A stretch of DNA of 12,797 bases from Deltaproteobacteria bacterium (lineage in GTDB: Bacteria > Desulfobacterota > Dissulfuribacteria > Dissulfuribacterales > QOAL01): contig JALWJV010000286.1 in assembly GCA_026996955.1 (NCBI GenBank), positions 1 to 12,797 of the forward strand, read 5' to 3'. Each line of letters starts with the position of its first letter. The stretch's first letter is position 1. Both the position numbers and the translations under genes were made by a program. Shown here piece after piece: positions 7,390 through 12,797 of the stretch. The notes under the pieces were generated by a model that searched no databases, had not been told where the DNA came from, and saw only the letters and a program-made list of their open reading frames with translations.

Positions 7390-8277
7390 ATGGTGATGCA
7401 GGCAGTTGAGCTTATAAAATTTCTCTCCCATCCACTTAAGCCAGTCCCGACAGGCATAAAACCCCTTATCCCTGATGGAATTTCAAGCATCAGGGCTGTG
7501 ATATTCGACATATACGGCACACTGTTCATCTCTGCTGCCGGGGACATTGGAAAGGATTCCGCCGCGGATAACGCACAGTTCTTTCTTCAGGCGCTTGAGG
7601 ATGCCTCAATACCTGTCCCAGAAGAAGGACAGCTGCTTTCCGGACCGGATATTTTCAGGGATGAGATTCTGGCATGTCATAAGAGGCTTAAGGCAGAGGG
7701 AGTTGAGTTTCCTGAGGTTGATATCTGCAAGATATGGAAGAATGTCCTGGCACGGCTTGAAATAGACAGGGGCGTTACCCAGGAACAGATTGAGCTTTTG
7801 GCAATATCATATGAGTGCAGAACAAATCCTGTCTGGCCCATGCCCGGATTGCTCTCTCTGCTTAATACCCTGCGAGATCAGAAAATAGCCATTGGCATAA
7901 TTTCAAATGCCCAGTTTTATACCCTGCTTATGTTTGAGGCACTTCTGGGCAGAAGCATGTATGAGCTTGGTTTTGACCCGGATATTTGCCAGTTTTCCTG
8001 GCAGCAGAAAGTGGCAAAGCCATCGCCTCTGATGTTTCACAAGGTGAGGGATGTTCTGGAACACAAGTATAACATCGGGCCTCATGCCACGCTTTACATG
8101 GGAAATGACATGCTGAAGGACATACTGCCAGCCCATGAGGTCAGGTGGAAGACCGCCCTTTTTGCCGGTGACAGGCGTTCCCTGCGTTTAAGGGAAGATG
8201 ATTCCAGGGTCAGCGATATCACCCCGTGGTGTGTTGTCACTGCCCTGGAGCAGCTTGAATCAGGGTTCATCGGTTAA
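7390..8277 (+). CDS. HAD-superfamily hydrolase, candidate sugar-phosphate phosphatase
   Basis: This 295-residue protein carries all four HAD motifs. Motif I is FDIYGTL with nucleophile D40 and Tyr at position 42 in place of the second Asp; motif II is S172 in IISNAQ; motif III is K210 in VAKPSP; and motif IV is GND-x3-D with D240 and D244. Roughly 130 residues between motifs I and II form a helical C1-type cap. The DxY form of motif I occurs in haloacid-dehalogenase-like and some phosphatase members, so a phosphatase role is likely but not certain. By context it may dephosphorylate glucosyl-3-phosphoglycerate or its mannosylated form, a step otherwise unassigned here. The start is weak: ATG 7390 and ATG 7396 are both in frame and neither has a clear Shine-Dalgarno. 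The gene follows the large palindrome and ends 103 nt before the convergent ATPase gene. Confidence 0.85.
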   Translation: MVMQAVELIKFLSHPLKPVPTGIKPLIPDGISSIRAVIFDIYGTLFISAAGDIGKDSAADNAQFFLQALEDASIPVPEEGQLLSGPDIFRDEILACHKRLKAEGVEFPEVDICKIWKNVLARLEIDRGVTQEQIELLAISYECRTNPVWPMPGLLSLLNTLRDQKIAIGIISNAQFYTLLMFEALLGRSMYELGFDPDICQFSWQQKVAKPSPLMFHKVRDVLEHKYNIGPHATLYMGNDMLKDILPAHEVRWKTALFAGDRRSLRLREDDSRVSDITPWCVVTALEQLESGFIG

Positions 8278-8380
8278 ACAAGGCGTGTGGTACAAGGCTT
8301 ATTTTTGCTGGGCCCCAAATTCCAGTTTGGAAGGGGTAAGCCGCAAGCTCATGCTTTCAGCGCCTCCAGAAATAGCTGAT
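8278..8380. other. Convergent intergenic gap without a clear terminator
   Basis: The 103 nt between the HAD gene and the convergent ATPase gene hold only a weak hairpin (CCAAA 8315-8319 with TTTGG 8326-8330, plus an outer GGCTTA 8296-8301 with TAAGCC 8337-8342). No U-tract follows it on either strand, so a rho-independent terminator is not supported. Confidence 0.4.
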
Positions 8381-10720
8381 CTACTTGATACAGGCTCTCT
8401 TGACCTCCTTAAGGTCTGTATCACCCATAAGAACCTTCTGAATACCGTCCTGTTTAAGTGTGAGCATCCCGTGTTTCATTCCATAGGCTGCTATGTCATG
8501 GACAGGTGCATTTGCCTGAATTAGTTGCCGTAATCCGTCATCGGCCAGGAGAAGTTCATGTATGGCCAGCCTGCCCTTGTAGCCTGTCTTGTTGCATGCA
8601 GGGCACCCTTTTGGCTTGTAAAGGGTGATGCCGTCAAGATCCTTTCTCTCAATGGGCATTGAAGGGCAGTTCCCATATTCTGCTAAAAGGAGTTCTTTTT
8701 CATCTTCATCAGGCTCATAACTCTCCTTGCACTTGGAACAGAGACGCTTAACAAGCCTTTGGGCAAGCACCCCCAGGAGTGCATCTGCAAAGTTAAATGG
8801 GTCCATGCCCATGCCCAGGAGACGGGTAATGGTCTCAGGAGCAGAGTTGGTGTGCAGGGTTGAAAATACAAGGTGACCGGTGAGAGATGCCTCAATTACG
8901 GTATTGGCTGTCTCTTCGTCTCGAGTTTCACCAACCATTATTACGTCAGGGTCAGCCCTGAGAAATGCCCTTAGCACCCTGGCAAAGTCAAGCCCTATGG
9001 AAGACTGGATCTGCACCTGCCTGAGGCCCTCCTGCACGATTTCCACAGGATCTTCTGCAGTCCAGATTTTCTTCTCAGGCCTGTTGATATAACCAAGTGC
9101 TGCGTGAAGTGTGGTTGTTTTACCAGAACCCGTTGGCCCCACAACAAGGACCAGGCCGTATGGCATCTCCAGAATTTTTTTAAGCCTTTCTATATTTGAT
9201 GGCAGCAGCCCCAGCTTATCAATGGGAAGGGCGTCAGATGCGGCAAGGATACGCATCACGATGTCTTCGTTACGTTCTGTGGTTGGAAGTGTGGCCACAC
9301 GTAGCTCAATGGTTCTGCCTGTCTTGCTCTTGAACTTGATCTTTCCGTCCTGAGGCAGCCGCTTTTCAGCAATGTCAAGATTCGACATGATCTTTATCCT
9401 GGAAATCAGGGCATTTTTATAATTATATGGCACCTGCTGATAGCGCATGCAGTCACCGTCTATCCTCAGGCGGACCTGGGCGCCACGTCTTCCTGTGAGC
9501 GATTCAATATGAATATCAGATGCATTTCTGGCAAATGCATCTTCAATGATCTTGTTGGCCAGCTGAACTACAACACCATCGGCATCATCAACAATGTCAT
9601 CCTCAGCAAGCTCCTCCTCATCCTCTTCCAGGTCAAGTTGTTCAAAGACATCCTCATCATCCTCCAGGCCTGCTACGTTGTACTTGCCATAGAAGAAGTC
9701 AATAAATTTGTCGATGTCCTCCTTCAGGGCTACCACGAACTGAAATTTTTTGGCCTTTATAACCCGTTTTATATTATCTGTCTTGTTGAGGTCATTGGGG
9801 TCATCAACGGATATAGTAATGACATTCTTGGTCTCTTCAATTGGAGTGCAGATGTTTGTGCGGAAAAAATGTTCCTTGATACCATGAATGCTTGGCGGAG
9901 TGGGGCCTACGGTGAGTTCGTCAAATTCTACAAAGGGAACCCTGTAGTATTCGCTGAGGGCCTTGCCCATATCGCCTTTTTCAACGCCAAACTGGGCCAT
10001 GAGTACGCTTTCAATGGATTTGCGGTTCTGCTGTGCCAGGTCCCGGGCGCGTTCCAGTTGGTCTTCGCTAATTATGCCGTTTGATATGAGATAGTAAAAG
10101 CGGCCATATTTACGGGCACTTTGTGATAAATTCTCCAGTCGTTCACTTGCGTTTCTGTAGTTTTTATCGAGCCTGACCAGCTGCTCTAGGGCCTCTGTTG
10201 CCTTGCTTACCGAGCCGGTTTTTTCATGTATGAGACTTAGCTGGTACAGGATAAAGAGTTTCAGCTCTTTTGTTATATCAGGGTCCTTAAGGGCCTTTTC
10301 AAAAAATTCCAGTGCCTCAAAAGGTTCACCAAGGGCTGTATAGCACTCACCTATCTTTGAATGTACGAGACCAGGTTTATAGCCTTCATCAGCCAGTTCA
10401 AGGAGTTCTGCTGCAGCCTCTTTGAAAAAGCCTGCGTCCATAAGCCCAACGCAGTTTTCAAATTTTCGCTGTCTTTTTTCGTCTGCTGTTTCCGGGAGGG
10501 GCTTGTGGTCAATAGAAGATGAGCCACCCTCTATATTTTGGATCTCCTTGAGCCGGTGCGATATTTCAGCCCGTCTTGGATCCGTAGGATCACTGATTAA
10601 ATCAAGGGCCTGGCTGTAAAATCCAGCAGCCTCAGTGGTAAGCCCCTGGCTGAAGTAGAGATCAGCTTCGCAGAGAATTTTTTCAATATCACCTGAAACA
10701 GTTACTGCTGCACCACTCAT
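8381..10720 (-). CDS. PilB/GspE-family assembly ATPase with N-terminal TPR region
   Basis: Numbered from ATG 10720 the protein has 779 residues. An N-terminal TPR-like helical region (about 10-205) precedes a MshEN/GSPII_E N-terminal domain (about 205-350), a strongly acidic linker (about 360-389) and the secretion-ATPase core. Core motifs are Walker A GPTGSGKT (528-535), Asp box EDPVE (556-560), Walker B DPDVIMVGETRDE with E598, His box GHLVFSTLHTN (615-625), and the zinc tetracysteine C661-x2-C664 with C706-x2-C709. It is a cytoplasmic hexameric ATPase that powers type IV pilus extension or type II secretion. The TPR region makes it longer than typical PilB/GspE (about 500-570). A longer form from TTG 10768 (795 aa) is open, but neither start has a strong ribosome site. 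It lies 95 nt downstream of the acidic protein gene, probably in one transcript. PilB versus GspE versus MshE cannot be settled here. Confidence 0.92.
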   Translation of the reverse strand: MSGAAVTVSGDIEKILCEADLYFSQGLTTEAAGFYSQALDLISDPTDPRRAEISHRLKEIQNIEGGSSSIDHKPLPETADEKRQRKFENCVGLMDAGFFKEAAAELLELADEGYKPGLVHSKIGECYTALGEPFEALEFFEKALKDPDITKELKLFILYQLSLIHEKTGSVSKATEALEQLVRLDKNYRNASERLENLSQSARKYGRFYYLISNGIISEDQLERARDLAQQNRKSIESVLMAQFGVEKGDMGKALSEYYRVPFVEFDELTVGPTPPSIHGIKEHFFRTNICTPIEETKNVITISVDDPNDLNKTDNIKRVIKAKKFQFVVALKEDIDKFIDFFYGKYNVAGLEDDEDVFEQLDLEEDEEELAEDDIVDDADGVVVQLANKIIEDAFARNASDIHIESLTGRRGAQVRLRIDGDCMRYQQVPYNYKNALISRIKIMSNLDIAEKRLPQDGKIKFKSKTGRTIELRVATLPTTERNEDIVMRILAASDALPIDKLGLLPSNIERLKKILEMPYGLVLVVGPTGSGKTTTLHAALGYINRPEKKIWTAEDPVEIVQEGLRQVQIQSSIGLDFARVLRAFLRADPDVIMVGETRDEETANTVIEASLTGHLVFSTLHTNSAPETITRLLGMGMDPFNFADALLGVLAQRLVKRLCSKCKESYEPDEDEKELLLAEYGNCPSMPIERKDLDGITLYKPKGCPACNKTGYKGRLAIHELLLADDGLRQLIQANAPVHDIAAYGMKHGMLTLKQDGIQKVLMGDTDLKEVKRACIK

Positions 10721-10815
10721 GGTTATGCCTGTATAATTGTTGATTCTATCTTTACCCAATTGTGACAACGGGTAACTTAAAATGTGGCCAGTTGCTCAGA
10801 CCGGTTTCCTTGTTA

Positions 10816-12738
10816 TCAGCATGCCATAGATATCACTGGCACTGTCTGGTCTTTAATTTTTACATGTCCTGCACATGGTAGCTTATCTGCAGTATTTGGT
10901 GTCCAGTTCCCGGCGGTCTGTTCTTCTGTTATTGACGGTTTACCTTCAAGGTAGAGTACTGCTCCCTTTCCTGCACCAGCGTACATGATGATTACCCACG
11001 GCTTTTTCATGTCCTTCCTGTTGTCCTCTGCACCTAGTATTTCACATACCTTGTCATTAAATACAGGAAGTTTCATGGCCTTAAGTTCTTTTTCATCAAG
11101 TTCGGAAAGGGCCCCTGAGAGCGATGGTTTGATTTTTACCCACGGCCAGGTTTTAAGCCATGAGAGTGAGAAATCAGGCTCGGATTTAGCTTTCTTTGTT
11201 AATCTGCCTGAAAGTGGGCCTGAATATGCTATCTGCTCAGCCGGAAATGCGGTTTTCCCAAGTTCAGATTCTATAACTACAAATTTTTCCCACGGGCATG
11301 TAGGCTCTTCCCGGGCCTCTGTCTGTTCAACCTGTTGCTGTGGAGCCTCTGTTTCGTCTGGCTGTTCCTGTATATTCCCTGCATTTTCACCATAAAGAGC
11401 TGAGGAGAGAAGCTGCTGCTCTTTTTCCAGTCGCAAACGGATAGCCTTCTGGAAGGCGTGAAGCTTATCCATTCCCTTGGCACCGGAAAGCACCTTTTCC
11501 ACAGGAAGGATCTTCTTGGTTATCTTTTGAAGCTCATTAAGGTGCTGCTGCACAGCTTTTTTCAGGGCATCATGCTGTTCTTGAAGCTCAACGTCTAACA
11601 TGCCAGTTTCGGTTTCATGGCCTTCAGTAATTTTTTCGGCCTTAGGCTCCACTGCTGCAACTGATGCAGCCATATCCTGGTCATGCAATGTTGTTTGGGT
11701 CGAGGTATCTGACTCAATTTCAGGTTTTGTTTCTTCAGGCTCTGCTGCGGTACTTGCTGTGCCGCTTGCCCCTTCTTCCTCTGTATCCAGCTCAAGGACA
11801 CTAGCTTCATCGGAGACTTCAAGCTCTTCAGCTTTTTCTTCCTGTTTTTCTTCAGCAGGTGCTTCTTCTGGTTCAGAGTCCAGTTCGAGCTCTATTTCAA
11901 ATTCATCTTCATGAGAGGGCTGAGATGGCAGAGAGGTTTCTGGAGGCATTTGTTCTGCCTGATTTTTCTGCTGATCCTCCTCTTCTACCTCAAGCTCAAT
12001 TTCAGGTTCTGAAGGCTCAATAATGGGGGGTTCCTCTCTGGCAGCCTCTGCTTGTTCATCTGTAACCGGTTCATCTACAGAGCGTCCTGCCGCTGGAACA
12101 AGCACTTCAATTTTTCCGGCCGCAGCCTGTACTTCGTCAGCGGTTTTGTCTCCTCGAAGGTGCGCTGCAAGGGTCTCCGCTCCCTTTTTAAGCTCGGTGG
12201 TTGCATTGGGAATGTCTTCAGGGGAATGGGACATGTGATTCAGGATTGCCAGCATGGCATCTAGCAGATTAATTGCCGGTACTGTGCATGAGTTGCGCAG
12301 CTCTTCTGCTACTGTAATTGCCTTCTGGATGGTGGCAGATTCTATCTCCCACTCCAGTGACATTATTGCTTCAAGAAACTGCTCCATTGCTGCCAGGCTT
12401 TGCCCTCCTTCTGTTTCCACAGTCTCAAGGGTGATTTCTGCTGTCTCTTCTTTCTGATCTACAGGGCTTTCAGGTTCAAATTCAACGTCTTCAAGCTCCA
12501 GGTCAAGCTCAAGCACTTTATCATCACTCTGGGAAGCGCCAGTTTCCTGGGGCATCGGCTCCTGATCTTCCAGAACAGTATTTGTTTGCGCCTCTGTGCC
12601 TGCTCCAGCCTTTTCTTTTACCTCATTGGTCAGGGGGTCAATTTCAATATCTTTTACAGGAGCAAAAAGATCATCAATGGTGGCCTCAATATCTTGAGTG
12701 AAATTTTCATTAACATCCACGCTTTTCTGCTGACCCAT
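10816..12738 (-). CDS. Acidic, mostly disordered protein with CheW-like C-terminal domain (tentative)
   Basis: I do not recognise this 640-residue protein with certainty. It has a charged N-terminus; a helical segment (about 113-197, beginning GGQSLAAMEQFLEAIMSLEW); a long Glu/Pro-rich disordered stretch (about 221-380); a coiled-coil-like helix (about 384-447); and a globular C-terminal part (about 484-640). The C-terminal part starts with KFVVIESELGKTAFPAEQI and ends GHVKIKDQTVPVISM, which resembles the first strands and the final strand pattern of CheW-like adaptor domains; this is weak by-eye similarity. Short acidic beta-like motifs recur (LELDLELEDVEFE near 76-88, EIELEVEEE near 246-254, EFEIELELD near 279-287, VLELDTEEE near 314-322). 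There is no signal peptide or membrane segment. ATG 12738 has AGGAG nine bases upstream. Being first in a transcript with a PilB/GspE ATPase suggests a scaffold or regulatory partner. Confidence 0.8.
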   Translation of the reverse strand: MGQQKSVDVNENFTQDIEATIDDLFAPVKDIEIDPLTNEVKEKAGAGTEAQTNTVLEDQEPMPQETGASQSDDKVLELDLELEDVEFEPESPVDQKEETAEITLETVETEGGQSLAAMEQFLEAIMSLEWEIESATIQKAITVAEELRNSCTVPAINLLDAMLAILNHMSHSPEDIPNATTELKKGAETLAAHLRGDKTADEVQAAAGKIEVLVPAAGRSVDEPVTDEQAEAAREEPPIIEPSEPEIELEVEEEDQQKNQAEQMPPETSLPSQPSHEDEFEIELELDSEPEEAPAEEKQEEKAEELEVSDEASVLELDTEEEGASGTASTAAEPEETKPEIESDTSTQTTLHDQDMAASVAAVEPKAEKITEGHETETGMLDVELQEQHDALKKAVQQHLNELQKITKKILPVEKVLSGAKGMDKLHAFQKAIRLRLEKEQQLLSSALYGENAGNIQEQPDETEAPQQQVEQTEAREEPTCPWEKFVVIESELGKTAFPAEQIAYSGPLSGRLTKKAKSEPDFSLSWLKTWPWVKIKPSLSGALSELDEKELKAMKLPVFNDKVCEILGAEDNRKDMKKPWVIIMYAGAGKGAVLYLEGKPSITEEQTAGNWTPNTADKLPCAGHVKIKDQTVPVISMAC

Positions 12739-12797
12739 GGCTGTCTTCTCCTTTTATGCGTTACTTACGTTGGGTATTTCTTTGCCTTGTTTTGGGA

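Noticed and set aside
8296..8342. Possible bidirectional terminator between the convergent genes
   Set aside because: The stems are short and interrupted and no U-tract follows on either strand.
8198..8524. 108-residue open frame on the + strand across the HAD gene end and into the convergent ATPase gene
   Set aside because: It overlaps the end of the HAD gene and the end of the ATPase gene in another frame, has no ribosome site and shows no domain; it is a shadow frame.
9509..10084. 191-residue open frame on the + strand
   Set aside because: It is antisense to the conserved MshEN and linker part of the ATPase gene, which has clear family motifs on the other strand.
11600..11914. Ser-rich open frame on the + strand
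   Set aside because: It is the antisense of the Glu-rich region of the acidic protein; Glu codons read backwards give Ser and Phe codons.
12739..12797. Upstream gene or promoter at the right edge for the - strand genes
   Set aside because: Apart from the AGGAG ribosome site at 12748-12752 there is no recognisable promoter or coding sequence in these bases.

Overview
The window looks like a chromosomal segment of a moderate-GC Gram-negative bacterium. A deltaproteobacterial (Desulfobacterota-type) host is my best guess. The guess rests on the style of the PilB/GspE-like ATPase with an N-terminal TPR region, the acidic partner protein upstream of it, and the glycosyl-glycerate gene set. No rRNA, tRNA, CRISPR array, transposase or phage gene is visible.

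Region 1 (42-8277, + strand) is a compact cluster that reads as metabolism of glucosylglycerate-type compatible solutes. In order it encodes: a GT4 glycosyltransferase; a GH13_18 sugar phosphorylase of the sucrose/glucosylglycerate phosphorylase type; a stand-alone cupin like the C-terminal domain of type II phosphomannose isomerase; an M20-fold protein whose metal and catalytic residues look degraded; a GT81 glucosyl-3-phosphoglycerate synthase (gpgS); a second GT4 glycosyltransferase; and, after a 233-nt gap, a HAD-family phosphatase-like protein. The first six are closely spaced (56 nt, 73 nt, 2 nt, a short overlap, then a 1-nt overlap), as expected of one operon. A working model is that GpgS makes glucosyl-3-phosphoglycerate and one or both GT4 enzymes add further sugar. 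That sugar could be mannose, since a phosphomannose-isomerase-like cupin is present. The HAD protein could remove the phosphate, and the GH13_18 enzyme could recycle glucosylglycerate by phosphorolysis. Only the GpgS and GH13_18 family assignments are firm; the rest of the pathway is inference.

Between the second GT4 gene and the HAD gene (7157-7389) there is a long, multi-armed imperfect palindrome spanning about 7162-7375. It resembles a MITE-like or structured-RNA repeat and is the most striking non-coding feature of the window.

Region 2 (8381-12738, - strand, convergent with region 1) holds two genes transcribed from right to left. The first (12738 to 10816) encodes a 640-residue, very acidic, largely disordered protein with helical segments and a globular C-terminal domain that faintly recalls CheW. 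The second encodes a PilB/GspE/MshE-family assembly ATPase with an N-terminal TPR-like region. Their order and spacing suggest one transcript and a link to type IV pilus or type II secretion machinery and its control.
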